A stretch of 64,000 nt of DNA, taken from positions 2,636,001 through 2,700,000 of the forward strand of contig JAQPZY010001523.1 of NCBI GenBank assembly GCA_029931535.1, in the 5' to 3' direction. The translations under genes were made by a program, and so were the position numbers. The DNA is from Margaritifera margaritifera. Its lineage: Eukaryota; Mollusca; Bivalvia; Unionida; Margaritiferidae. The stretch's first letter is position 1; the number at the start of each line of letters is the position of its first letter. Of this stretch, positions 22,946-33,299 are shown one piece after another. The notes beneath the pieces are model-generated. The model was not told the origin of the DNA. It saw only the letters and a program-made list of their open reading frames with translations, and ran no database searches.

Positions 22946-23424
22946 CGTACTTTGATGGTAGTTCACCAGTAGCATACTTGTCACCTCCGTCCTGGTGTCC
23001 AGTGGATGTCGTGGTCATTGGTAAACCGGGCTGTGACCGATCCGGTATGTGAAATCTATTTATTGTCATTTCGTCATCATGGGCCATTTCAACCTGGCGG
23101 CGACCATCCCTCTGCAGGCTGTAGACCACAGCCGATATCCATTTCACTGTATGGTTTGCCCTGGTCTCGAACATGTGGCTGTTAAGTTCATCTTTGGAAC
23201 CCTTCTGCCCTGGCCGTTGAATTCAACTTGGAAGACTTCTGCCCAGTGATGTCATGTTACCACCACCCTATTTCTCCCATAGGTAGGAAGATTTGTGGAG
23301 GCGGGAGTGTCTTAAACCTTCCCTTGCAAGTTTTTTATCTTGCCCACTGCCTGTCCAGCCCAAAGAAGTTCTTAGTGTTGAGCGTCAAACAAGGTAGCTC
23401 TTGGTGCCATTTTTCATTTTTTTA

Positions 23425-23500
23425 CAATGGCTTGGCTGGGATTCGAACCTGGGACCTATTGAATATGAGGCCAACACTCTAACCATTGGACTATTGGAGC
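23425..23500 (-). promoter_or_regulatory. tRNA-like 5' head with Pol III A and B boxes
   Basis: On the minus strand the element starts with GGAGTAGCTCCAA-like sequence. An A box TAGTCCAATGG follows (plus coordinates 23483-23493), then a B box GGTTCGAAT with CCC after it (plus coordinates 23441-23449). Spacing is as in a tRNA gene. It is either the LINE's own internal promoter or a SINE that landed exactly at the LINE's 5' end. Because the DIRS frame resumes right after it, it belongs to the inserted block. Confidence 0.75.
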
Positions 23501-24400
23501 TACTCCAGACTATTTTTGGTCAAGAAAACCAAAGGAAAATGGAGGCCTGTAATTGACCTGAGCAGACTTGACTAATTTATGCCCCAAAGTTCAAGATGGA
23601 GACAGCAAGGTCCATCCATCAGTCTCTCAGTGTTGATGAATATGTGATCAGTCGATGTTCTATCAATGCTTATTTCATATTCCAGTTCACACAAACTCAA
23701 CAAGATACCACAGGACAAAATCACTGGACTTTAGGAATACCTTCAGTGGTGTAAAAGTCTGACACATCCCGGGCAAGCTCAATGGCCTGGCCAACTGTTA
23801 TCGAGGAGATCATCTGATTCATACAGAGTGATTTCTCCATACATTCATTTTTCTTTGAATCTGCACTCAGCGGGGCCAACCAATGATAGACCTATTTGCA
23901 ACAAGGTGGAACAGCAAATTGCTTATCTTGCCATTCCCAAATCCACAGGCATGGGCAGTTGGCTCCCTTTCAATCAGCTGTGAGGGAATATGGACTTCCC
24001 TCCAGTGGTTCTCATACCAAAGATAATTCAGAAAATGAGGGGAAAGATGTGCAAAAAGGTTCTGATTGCCCCTCTCTGATGGGACAATTCCTAGATCAGT
24101 GATCTGCTTGATTTGGCGACAGATGTATCCAGGAAAATTGTGACCCCCAAGCTGCTCAAGCAGCCATGGTCGCCATTATTCCATCCATGTCCATCTTTTT
24201 TTCTGCAATCCATTTTTACATTTTTCAAACATCTGCCTTTAGTTGGAGCCATATAGCCACTATTGTGCTGAGGTGCCATAAAGCACTACTAGAAACAAAT
24301 CCATCCACGTCTGGAGAAATGCCTCCTTCACACCTGGTTCTTGTCAGGAATGCCCTGCCCAATTCATTTGAAATTCAGTTAACCAGGAATGCATGTTGAA
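23501..24400 (+). mobile_element. DIRS-like retroelement relic, 3' part
   Basis: The frame broken at 20026 resumes at 23501 with YSRLFLVKKTKGKWRPVIDL and then SRLD before a stop, the classic RT fingers segment (K-x-G-x-W-R-P-V-x-D-L). Farther on, about 23890-23975 reads IDLFATRWNSKLLILPFPNP and then QAWAVGSLSIS. This corresponds to the RNase H part of DIRS/Ngaro elements (D-L-F-A-T-R-x-N ... P-D-P-x-A). The region up to about 24400 contains further broken pieces (e.g. KSIHVWRNASF) and could include recombinase remnants, but I cannot identify catalytic residues. A deletion between RT and RNase H is likely from the short spacing. Confidence 0.68.
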
Positions 24401-24639
24401 GAAACAGAAGTTATTACACTTCATTTAAGCCATTATTAAAGATTATTGGCAGGTGGGATATCAGCCACAATGTTTCTTTGAAGTTAGGTTTTACTCTATA
24501 CATAAAATGCAAAACATGATTATTTTGGTAGTTGGAATGATATAGTTTGCAGTGTGGAAGTGTGAATCATTTTTGAAGGCAGATGTCTAAAAGCAGCTTT
24601 GATTCAGGGAAGGTTAAGCTATCCATGAAGTGAGCAAAG

Positions 24640-25250
24640 CCCAGCAAAACTAAATTTCAGAACTCCTGGTTGATAGAGTTTGATGTTGTGAAATTCAGCA
24701 GTAAAGGGGAGTATTTTATACTTTTCACATACTGCAAACACCATATTTAGTAATTCTTGAGTAGTGAGTGATGTACATTACATCCAACCACATAGCAACA
24801 TCAGCTTGCATTAGGGCAGGCACAGAATAAGTAATGTACATGACATCGAACGACATAGGAACACCAGCTTGCATTCGGGCAGGCACAGAATAAGTAATGT
24901 ACATTAAATCCAACGACATAGCAACACCAGCTTGCATTGGGGCAGGCACAGAATGAGTAATGTACATTACATCCAACGACATAGGAACACCAGCTTGCAT
25001 TGGGGCAGGCACAGAATAAGTAATGTACATGACATCCAACGACATAGGAACACCAGCTTGCATTGGGGCAGGCACAGAATGAGTAATGTACATTACATCC
25101 AACGACATAGGAACACCAGCTTGCATTGGGGCAGGCACAGAATAAGCATTTTCAGTATTCAAACAAATTCAACAAGGTCTCCATGGGAAGTTTGAACAAG
25201 AGTACTATCCGGTCTCAAAGAGTGCAAAGGTGAACAGTAATGGACCAACC
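24640..25250 (+). mobile_element. hAT transposase relic split by a minisatellite
   Basis: The left part (about 24640-24720: 'gcaaaactaaatttcagaact' then 'cctgg') and the right part (25100-25250) match, in order, the hAT remnant at 62281-62565. The right part, read in frame with one stop, gives TE-stop-AFSVFKQIQQGLHGKFEQ, aligned to TERSFSMLRKIQQDLQGSLN of the other copy (the hAT C-terminal dimerisation region). Between the two lies a six-copy 63 bp minisatellite. Confidence 0.7.
24768..25147. repeat. 63 bp minisatellite, 6 copies, partly transposase-derived
   Basis: Units begin near GTAATGTACATTACATCCAA and end near GGGGCAGGCACAGAATAA; starts at 24768, 24831 and 24894 are exactly 63 bp apart. 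The second half of the unit (ACGACATAGGAACACCAGCT...CACAGAA) matches the hAT sequence just before the conserved TERxFS codons ('gacatagcaacacca ... acagaaag' at 62393-62435). The unit length is a multiple of three, so long open frames appear on both strands; these are artefacts. Confidence 0.9.
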
Positions 25251-25682
25251 ATTTAAATTTTTGAGGTGGGAAGTGGGTTTCTGGAATTTATTTTAAAAAA
25301 ATTGTCCTACTCTTAAATAGCTTGCCAAAAAATTCTCTTGTTCTAAAAGACAGAACTCATTATATCCATCATATTAGCTGAAAAAAATAAAATAATCTTT
25401 AGATAAAAGAAGAAAAAATGTTGTAAGGAAAATCCCACATACTTTCAGAGTCTAAAAAAACCAGCACTCTCTGGAAGGTTGGCAGGTGTGTTTTTGTGTA
25501 ATTAATATATATATATATATAAATTATGCAAATGAGGGTCAGTGGGTTTTAGACTAAACAGAAGAACTAGCTATTAAGTAGTAATGATGAGGGTCATTAT
25601 AGCAAGGTACCACTATAGTCATTGATATTTAAACACGATCTTTGAATACCTATCCTTGTAACAATTCTATCTATTTTTACAG
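25251..25682. other. gene-free intron sequence; short (TA)n
   Basis: A short TA run occurs at about 25506-25522. The exon acceptor region (CTATCTATTTTTACAG) lies at the right end. Nothing else is recognised. Confidence 0.45.
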
Positions 25683-25829
25683 CTTGTGCAGCAGAAGTGT
25701 ATGGGTGATGGTTCTCTTGTGGAACTGGTGATGAATAGCCTTCTTGGGCGACTCATAGATTCTTCCCACATCGTCCGCAAACTGTGTATACGAGGTCTTG
25801 GAAATGTGGCCAATGTTGGCACTGATCAG
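25683..25829 (+). CDS. MROH1: MROH1-like exon E
   Basis: A 147 nt exon (49 codons), phase 0 at both ends, with acceptor TATTTTTACAG and donor GTTAGT. It encodes LVQQKCMGDGSLVELVMNSL, then LGRLIDSSHIVRKLCIRGLG and NVANVGTDQ. The V-R-(K/R)-L-x-(I/L)-R-G-L-(G/A)-N string is the second helix of a canonical HEAT repeat and is very well conserved in MROH1. It follows exon 17692-17812 directly in phase: in the family the motif ending ...F-x-A-E is followed by L and a short segment before this repeat. The intron upstream (7.9 kb) contains the DIRS/LINE/hAT cluster. The intron downstream is 19.6 kb. Confidence 0.93.
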
Positions 25830-26665
25830 GTTAGTGTCATTCATTTACATGTATATACTTTCCTCTTTCTCAGATCAGCATGGCAAAATTCTTTCAATCA
25901 TTTGTTGTTGCCTACCATGCCATGTACATTGTCTTTCATATCAGTTACCCTAAGAAAAAGCCTTTGGGGGTGGGATGGGAGTTCGTTGCTTGGATTTTAC
26001 CTTCTCACTGTTCACACCTTGCTGTTCATTGTGTCATGCTTGATTATTTAATTGTATATTATGTCAATGTTTTTTATTTGTGTCAGTCAGAATATTGAGT
26101 AAATTTTGTGTTTAAATTTATATGTTACCATTAACATGGCTTTTTGTTGAAGATAATATAGCATAGATTGCAATGTTCATGAATATTTCATTTCACTTGT
26201 CATAGTTATTTTATAAGTTCTTTAAATTAGCCAATCAGAAAAGTTGACGAAAAGGTGTGCTTTGAAGTTTTCATTTCGATAGTATTATTCAGGGTCAGTG
26301 TCACAAAGAGTGTTGATTAATCAAAATTGCTATTTTGCTTCAATATGCCAAGAAAGAGAAGTTGAATAATGTCTGTCCCTAACTTGATGCTGACCCCTCC
26401 CATTTTTACCTTTGAATGCTACGAGTCTGAGATCACTGCTCCTGTTGCTTAAATGACTTAAAGGAACAATATAGAGTATTATTATGTTAAATATACATAC
26501 TACGTAGTTTTGTTTTGTATATGTCTTCACTTGCCAAGGTTCTGGTATGTTGCTATGGTTAACATATCAGAACTTTGGCTAACAAAGATGAAGATCCATG
26601 GGCATTCAAGTATCATATCTGAAGCCATTTATGCAGGGGGACAGAATTGAAGATACATGTGTGTG
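25830..26665. other. gene-free intron sequence
   Basis: Open stretches directly after the exon (to about 26050) run through the donor and do not resemble MROH1, so they are intron. No element is recognised. Confidence 0.45.
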
Positions 26666-26870
26666 TATTGTGAATTCATTTACTTTTGGTGGGTATCAGT
26701 TTGCTTGGTTTTGTGAAAAATTATAGGTTCATCAGCACTAAATTTCATGGATGGGGTGATAGGGTCTCACTGTATTCATAGAGAAATATTTGTTCATTCA
26801 GTCTTTTGTGGTTTGGAGCAACCATGAAATGTGTGAAATTGGTACCCCCAAAAATAGTGAATTCAGAGTA
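26666..26870. mobile_element. TIR MITE, family 2, copy 1
   Basis: A 205 bp element. The left end TATTGTGAATTCATTTACTT and the right end (read inward) TACTCTGAATTCACTATTTT are inverted repeats, continuing with GGTGGGTATCAGTTT versus GGGGGTACCAATTTC. TA lies at both borders. A second copy is at 32818-33017. Confidence 0.82.
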
Positions 26871-28368
26871 GTAGCTGCTTTTTAAAAACATTTTTAGTAT
26901 CGCTGCAATGTTTTACCACATTTTTACATACAGGCAGTTACAGTTAGAAACAATTGTTGAAACACAAAGAATAAATAGAAATTCTAGTCTTCATATAATA
27001 TATAGTTCTAAAATATTGTAAAATATGAAATGTATTCAAACATATTATGTTCAGTTGATGCTCTCAGTGCTCCATGCTATATGACAGAAATCTTCTATTT
27101 TGTATGCCCCATACAATAACTTTATTGCTTCAGGCAGTCAAGGCCAAGGCAGCTGGAGCTAATGAAAGTATAGTACAGGGAGCTAATTAGGGTGACTGAA
27201 TCAAGCTTGCCAATTGGTAAAAGCAGAGATTGCTAAGTTAACAGATTTTATTTTGATAATAGGAGAAGCACAGAACTTAGAGTAAGAGAAAGTTTCAACA
27301 CATTTCAGGAAAAATGAGCATTTACCTGGGGATTTTTAAAAAATTCGTTATCTTTTCATGGATTTCTCTTTTATCTGCAAAAAAATCGTAGTTTTTATCA
27401 TTGTGTGCAATATAGTACAGTATTGGAGATTAGGACTGCAACATGTACATGTGTAAACGGCTTAGTTTAGTTTACTGCCTGTAAACGTTTAAAACATTTG
27501 TAAATGTGTAAACCAACATGCACATGGCTGTCAGTGATGCACGAACTATGCATTCCAATTAAATAATATATTTCTACATCTCTGCTTAAGAGGACTGTTT
27601 GGTAGGATATTTCTGTTCATTCATTTCTTAGAGTATATATGATTTTCACATCCAGTGTGGTGTCACCAGGAAAAAGCCAAAGATGATGAGAATCGGTTGT
27701 GGCACACATTGCACAACATTACACATCAGGTTGATTTACTGTTAGTGCTGATAAAAGTTTATTTAAATGAAATCATTTACCTTTGAAAAATATGTTTGTT
27801 AACAGAACCTTGATTAGTAGCATTTTATTTTAAAGAAACCTTGTTTCATGTTTGTAAGCCACTGTATGGTTTCTTAGTCATTGTAGAACCTACAAAAGCA
27901 TCCTATGTACATGTCCACACAGTATGTCCGGCTGCATTTATAAATTGATTTTTTTCATCATGTACGTGGGTAGTAGTAGGAAACAATATCATGACAATCC
28001 TGGGGATGTTTTACTTAAAGTGTCAGATATATTCAACAAAGATGTATGTTACATACTGAATCCAGTCATAATAAGAGATAAAAGACGTACAGCAAATGAA
28101 ATAATCACAACTTGAGCGAGTAATGGCATGCACATTATAATAGCAGTCAGCTGTTAAGTAAGCCTAACAGGTAGATAGGGGGAAAGGTTGAATTTCTGTT
28201 TGCATTGATTAAATGGCATCATTTCAGTTATTGTAAACCATGTCCACATTTAGAAATTTTGGTAAATGTTGTAGTCTTATTGGAGATTTGAGAAGAGACT
28301 AACAATAAATCTTGTTGGACACATTTGTCAAACAAAGAACCTTAAAAATGGTCAGTTTAGAAAATAAT
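26871..28368. other. gene-free intron sequence
   Basis: About 1.5 kb in which I find no exon, RNA gene or named element. Confidence 0.4.
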
Positions 28369-28561
28369 TACAGTACACCCTCATTATAATGCTGTCCATG
28401 GGAGTCATAGAGTATACTGACTTATAGTGAGACCACCTTATAATGAAGTACATAATACATATAATTGTAGTATTACTTAATGAAATGAGATCCAAGACCT
28501 TACATGCCTTGTAACAGGGACTGTGTTATAATGAAGGGCCTTATAGTGAGGGAGTACATTA
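28369..28561. mobile_element. pogo/Tigger-type MITE
   Basis: The left end is TACAGTACACCCTCATTATA. The right end, read inward, is TAATGTACTCCCTCACTATA. Both are flanked by TA and total 193 bp. The CAGTnnnCCCTC...TATAA pattern is typical of pogo/Tigger-group ends. An internal 'ccttataatgaag' is repeated near the right end. Confidence 0.8.
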
Positions 28562-28814
28562 TTGATAAAGATATTCATTGCACAGTGTATCATGGATAAG
28601 AATCTGAATTTCTTTTGTTACTAATTAGAACTAGCCATGCTCTTTTTCCAGCTGTACAATTTACACCAGATGACCTCTGAATCTAAGGTATTTTTCTTGA
28701 TAGTGTCGCATGTGTGAATAGATTTAATTGGGTCACTACTTACTTATTGCTGGAGAATGATATTACAGATTCATTTGATGTGAATTTTGTTAAGCAGATT
28801 GAATAATATTATAT

Positions 28815-29140
28815 GCCATGAACTGCAAGCAATTAACATATTGTGTTATTTGGTGTCATGCCATGAACTGCTAGCAGCTTGACATATTGGATTATTTAGT
28901 GTCATGCCATGAACTGCAAGCAGCTTGACATTGGGTTATTTAGTATCATAAAGATGATGTCGGATGAACACAATTTCATGCCATGAATGAACTGCAAGCA
29001 GCTGGACGTAGTGTTATTTAGTGTCATGCCATGAACTGCTAGCAGCTTGACATATTGTGTTATTTGGTGTCATGCCATGAACTGCTAACAGCTTGACATA
29101 TTGTGTTATTTAGTATTTAGTATCATAAAGATGATGTCAA
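28815..29140. repeat. ~45-50 bp tandem repeat with a longer dimer
   Basis: About six units carry CATGCCATGAACTGCAAGCA followed by 'gcttgacatattgtgttattt'. Two of them are followed by a longer spacer 'agtatcataaagatgatgtc', so a larger block (about 160-190 bp) has been duplicated as a whole. Confidence 0.88.
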
Positions 29141-29577
29141 ACAAATACAGTTGTGAAATTCTTTTTATCACATAACATTATGGGCTTCGCTTTACTCAGT
29201 GATGTTGCTATATGGTATTGCTAAGTGTCACTCCATTGAGTTGACAATTTTTTATCACACAAGATAATGGTGCTAGAAAAAGTTTACATCATAAGATACA
29301 AAAGAATAATAATATAATTTATGCAACAAATTACGTAAAAAATGCTGTTGCAGTTTACCTTTGGCAGCAAAATTTTGCAGTAACAGAAAACTTGAAAAAG
29401 GATACAGTTGTGTCTTTGATTTTGCAATATGTTTGTTAATAATAGACCAGGATTTATTAGAACACCATATTTCATCAAAGCAGCAATTCTTCTGGCATAC
29501 TACAGAATTGGAAATATACTTTTTAAGCTGTATGTACAAAATTCTTATATACTGGTTCACCTAAAAATTCACACCCT
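29141..29577. other. gene-free intron sequence
   Basis: Overlapping short open frames on both strands are seen here, but none has a recognisable domain or splice context. Confidence 0.4.
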
Positions 29578-29834
29578 GTATACCAAATCGCTTAAGGTGT
29601 TAACAACAGAGGGTAAAGCAGCTCCGTAGTAAGCCCACAGTATCATGTAGTGGAAATATGATGATAACAGAAGGTAGAGAACATAACTTGTGCCAGAAGC
29701 TAGAACCTGTGTCAAGCTGAACTGTTTTAACCTCTGTTGTCATTTTTACACTGCATGATACTGCATGTTTCCTCTGGTTTTGGTTTACCCTTCCTTCATT
29801 GACAATTTAAGCGATTTGGTATCAAGGGTGTGAA
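29578..29834. mobile_element. foldback element with ~110 bp inverted arms
   Basis: The left arm begins TTCACACCCTGTATACCAAA followed by TCGCTTAAG. The right arm, read inward, begins TTCACACCCTTGATACCAAA followed by TCGCTTAAA. The match continues through 'gagggtaaa', 'cagtatcatg.agtg' and 'acaacagaggt', leaving a short loop near 29700. The two arms are about 80% alike by eye. I cannot define a clear target duplication. Confidence 0.88.
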
Positions 29835-30059
29835 ATAATGCAAAGAGTCATATCTCATATCACATATTTCAAATGAAAAGATCAGGGAGACAGCTTAGTA
29901 ACTATTTAAGAGGTCGGGGTGGGTTTATAACCAAAATGGGAAATTTAAGGGTAAAAAAAACAGTGAGAGAGACAAGTGCGGTCAAAGTGCAGTTGTGGTA
30001 CAGCAGATAACAGGTGCTGAAAAAGCAAAGAAAATAAATTAAAAAGTGGTTAATATTTC

Positions 30060-30420
30060 ATTTGAAAAATAATACCTTTGGGTCAAGGGCAAATTTGTGT
30101 TAAGGTTTTGGTTAAAGTTTTTTCATATTTCCTAAACCCTTTGATAGAGTCTCATCAGCTTGATATGAATCATTATGAAGCTAAAACAATTCATTCTTGA
30201 CACACTCACATGCCCCTCTAACCTTGGAGTCAAAGTCACAATCATAGCAAATTTGTGTTAAGTTTTTGGTTTTAAAAAATTTAATTTGCTTATGTTTTTT
30301 AAACCCCATTATGGATTTTTTTCATACTTGGGATGAATCATTATGAAGCTAAGACAATTCATTCTGTCACATGCTCATTCAACCTTTTGCCCTTGGGGTC
30401 AAAGTAACACATTTTACAGC
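30060..30420. repeat. two-unit degenerate tandem repeat (~170 bp)
   Basis: Two diverged copies carry 'gcaaatttgtgttaag.ttttggtt', 'gaatcattatgaagctaa' and 'acaattcattct' in the same order (30078- and 30248-). It is non-coding. Confidence 0.8.
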
Positions 30421-30819
30421 AATGCTTTGATTGTGTGGCTTGACATGCAGGACCTGACCTTCGTGTTTTTGAAGGCATAGCTACTTTCCAATAAAGGTTA
30501 TAAGTGGGTATGTATGTCTCTTTGAGCAAGGTCTTATTGTTAGAAAAATATAGTATTTTGCACAAAATATACATCAGTTCTTTAATTGCTACACATTCTT
30601 TGTGAATGTGATTTGTTATCTAGAAGTTGTTGATGGGAGAAAAATTGTTAGAGATGCAAATTCTTGCAGTACTTTGCAACTATAAGTAGATGTAGATACA
30701 GTCACAGACATGCATATTCCCACACTTCTGGCATGTTAATTATCCTTTCTTGCTTATTTACATCAACCTTTATGTAACCTACAGTGTAAGGAAACTCTTC
30801 CATTTAGTCTAGTACAAGT

Positions 30820-31800
30820 AATCATGATCTTTCATCAGAAATTCTTTTTTTCAAAGTACTCTTATTTGAGAAATTTTAAAAAAAATTTACCCTGTAAAGA
30901 GGAACCACAAAGAAATTTGCAGAACCTTATGGTGCATCTTCACAACCATTGATTTAGCTGTAACAAATTCAGCAGAATCCTTCCAGATGTTTATGAAATA
31001 AGTGCTTGCAAACACTTGACTTCTTTAAATATCCATTTTTTTTCTCAAAAAATGTTTCAAAAAATTTACCCCAAAATGAGCTTGAGGAAAATATTAAAAC
31101 CTTGCTGCACATATCAATCAACCATTTATTTAGTGGATACAATCTTCAAGAAGCTAATCGGAAAAGAAGTGATTAAAAGCTTATTCAGAAATTCTTTGTC
31201 TCTAAATACCCCTTTTTGGACAATTTTTCAAGAAAATTACCCCAAAATGAGGCAGAAGAATAAATATAGTAAAACCTAATTATGCATCAGCACCAACCAT
31301 ATATCAGGCCTACAGAGTTTTAATATATCATTCAAACAGTTTAAGTAGAGATACAATGATAAACTGAATTCTAAAAATACCACTTTTTCAACAATTTTTC
31401 AGGCAGTATGGGCCAGATGAAAAAAGTATAATATTTATTGCATATCTACACCAGCCATATAATGAGCGTACAGTGTTTCAATAACATTCTCTAAGTGGCG
31501 TTGGAGGAGAAGCAGTGACAAGCTGAATTTTTTGCATACTGGTTTTGGATGATTTTTTCTAGTAATTTGCCCCAAAAATGGGCAGAAGGAAAAAAGTAAA
31601 ACCTTAATGCACTGGTGCATCTATTTACACATATCTAGCTGAAAACGTTTCAATAAAATCCTTCAAGCAGTTTAGGAGAGGAAGTGAGCACAAGTTTAAT
31701 TCTCAAAATATGCCCTTTTTTCTACCAATTTTTTTTAGAAATTTCCCAAAAAATGGAAAAGTAAAACCTTATTTCACCTGGACACCAACCATATATCTAG
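30820..31800. repeat. degenerate ~175 bp tandem array, ~6 units
   Basis: Segments like 'ttttcaagaaaattacccca' followed by 'aaatg..gcagaagaa', 'aaaacctta..gcacat' and 'caaccatatat.t.gc' recur about every 175 bp. Copies near 31040, 31215, 31395, 31560 and 31730 are easiest to see. The array is old and AT-rich. Confidence 0.8.
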
Positions 31801-32817
31801 CCTGGGTTCTAAAACAAGTTACACTGTAAAAAAAAAAAAAAGAATAATTGCAGAGAGTGAGAGTGAAAACATGGGATTTGGAGCCAAGTGGTGTTGCTGT
31901 TTTAGTGGACTTATGTCATAAATAGACAAAAAAGGCAAGCTCTTTAAATTCATTCCTGATTTTCACCTGACAATGAAAAATCCAGACTACTGAAACTAGC
32001 ATTAATGAATATTTAAGAATTCGAAGTTTAGAAACACCACAAGTTTTAATTAATACAGCAAAAATAGCATTACTTTCTGTAGTTTGAATTTTCACATTGT
32101 CTTGTACTCTTAGTGAGAACCACAACTATTAATTTCTAGCAGCAATATTCTCTGCTGTGCTGCTTCTGTAATGTTTATGAAAATATCTAAAATATATTTA
32201 ATAACAAGTTAGGAAAATTTTCTTCCATGCAATACATGTAGTTGCTTGAGTCATAGATGAATCTACATCTAAATTTACATTGTAGTGTCAGTAAAAATAT
32301 ATGTATCATATATTTATTCATTGTTATGTTCAAAATTTTATATAAAAAATTTTTTATAAATTTTTTTAAAGAAATTGAATGCAGAATTTATATAAAGTTA
32401 TGTTATTTGCAAGGATAGTGCAGATCAAAATTAAGATGGGAAAATCATGCAGAGTGAACATCCAGTATTGATATATAACACAGGTTACTAGAAACATGTG
32501 CAGCATGATCTTTCAATATTGGTAAATCATGCAAAGTTGACATTTGAAGATTGTGCAGTGCAGTTTGCAAATTATGTAGATTTGAAAAATATCAGCACTC
32601 TCCAGCATTAAGTAACTAGGCATTTTATTTAATTTTTGCTTTAAAAAATGTTTAACTGGACTCTGTAGTATGCAGATTTTACTGTAACAACATTTATCAA
32701 GACTCAGTTTTGATTTCCACAGAAATCTAATTCTTTGTGACTACTAAATTTCACTTTTTCCATATGTTTTACAATTTTGCATCAGTTTTATTTTGCAGAT
32801 CTCTCTCACTGTTCTTT
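31801..32817. other. gene-free intron sequence
   Basis: A-run at about 31828-31841. No exon or element is recognised in this kilobase. Confidence 0.4.
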
Positions 32818-33017
32818 TGCTGTAAATTCATTTTTGTTGTGGGTATCAGTTTAATGGTTATGCAAAAAATGATCTTTTCATAAGTAGTTACATTTCTAGA
32901 TTTGGGAGAGATCTCATTATTTCCACAGAAAGATCATTATTTGTTATGTCCGTGGCTTGTAAGAACCCTGAAATTCACAAAAATTGATACCCCACAAATA
33001 AAAATGAATTCACTGTA
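32818..33017. mobile_element. TIR MITE, family 2, copy 2
   Basis: The right end, read inward, is TACAGTGAATTCATTTTTAT and continues with TTGTGGGGTATCAATTTTT. The left side reads TGTAAATTCATTTTTGTTGT followed by GGGTATCAGTTT. It is the same family as 26666-26870. The left terminal bases are slightly decayed. Confidence 0.8.
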
Positions 33018-33299
33018 GTTAATTTCTAAAAATGCTAATGTCACAGATGTCACCATGACAGATCCTCCCGTGAAGTCGACAAAAATGAATGTCACATAAA
33101 GAAAAGTAGGTTTAGAGTAGTATACTAACAAACTTCTGATTGTGAAGGAGGCACCTGGATGTCTGGATCTTCAAATGTATCAGAGCAGTTTCATTTTCTT
33201 TGTTGGAAGTTGCATAGTGGTTGCATTTTGTTTGTTGGAAGTTACATGTTTGTTGAAGGTTGTCCACATTCTGAATTCATAGTCACAATCTCTTGTCAC

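Larger units (their letters stand above)
20027..23500 (-). mobile_element. dead RTE-like LINE inserted in the DIRS relic
   Basis: A ~3.47 kb minus-strand non-LTR element with one long coding region: AP-endonuclease (about 22945-22090) and reverse transcriptase with a C-terminal extension (about 21740-20038). The stop lies only about 12 bp from the element's 3' end, which consists of ATGAA/ATGAAA repeats instead of poly(A), as in RTE-type LINEs. Most of the frame is preserved, but TAG (22438-22440), TAG (21743-21745), TAA (20632-20634) and TGA (20197-20199) interrupt it. Frameshifts near 22100 and 21320 cancel each other. The 5' end is tRNA-like (see 23425-23500). The insertion splits the DIRS frame between GGCTTCT (ends 20026) and TACTCCAGA (starts 23501); only CT could be a target duplication. 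Confidence 0.85.

Noticed and set aside
24725..25195. 145-codon minus-strand frame with repeats SVPAPMQAGVPMSLDVMYIT
   Set aside because: Produced by the 63 bp minisatellite (21 codons per unit); the sequence derives from the opposite strand of a hAT transposase relic.
25830..26051. Extension of exon 25683-25829 through its donor
   Set aside because: The added residues are hydrophobic and unlike HEAT repeats, while the donor GTTAGT and exon 45415 keep the conserved frame.
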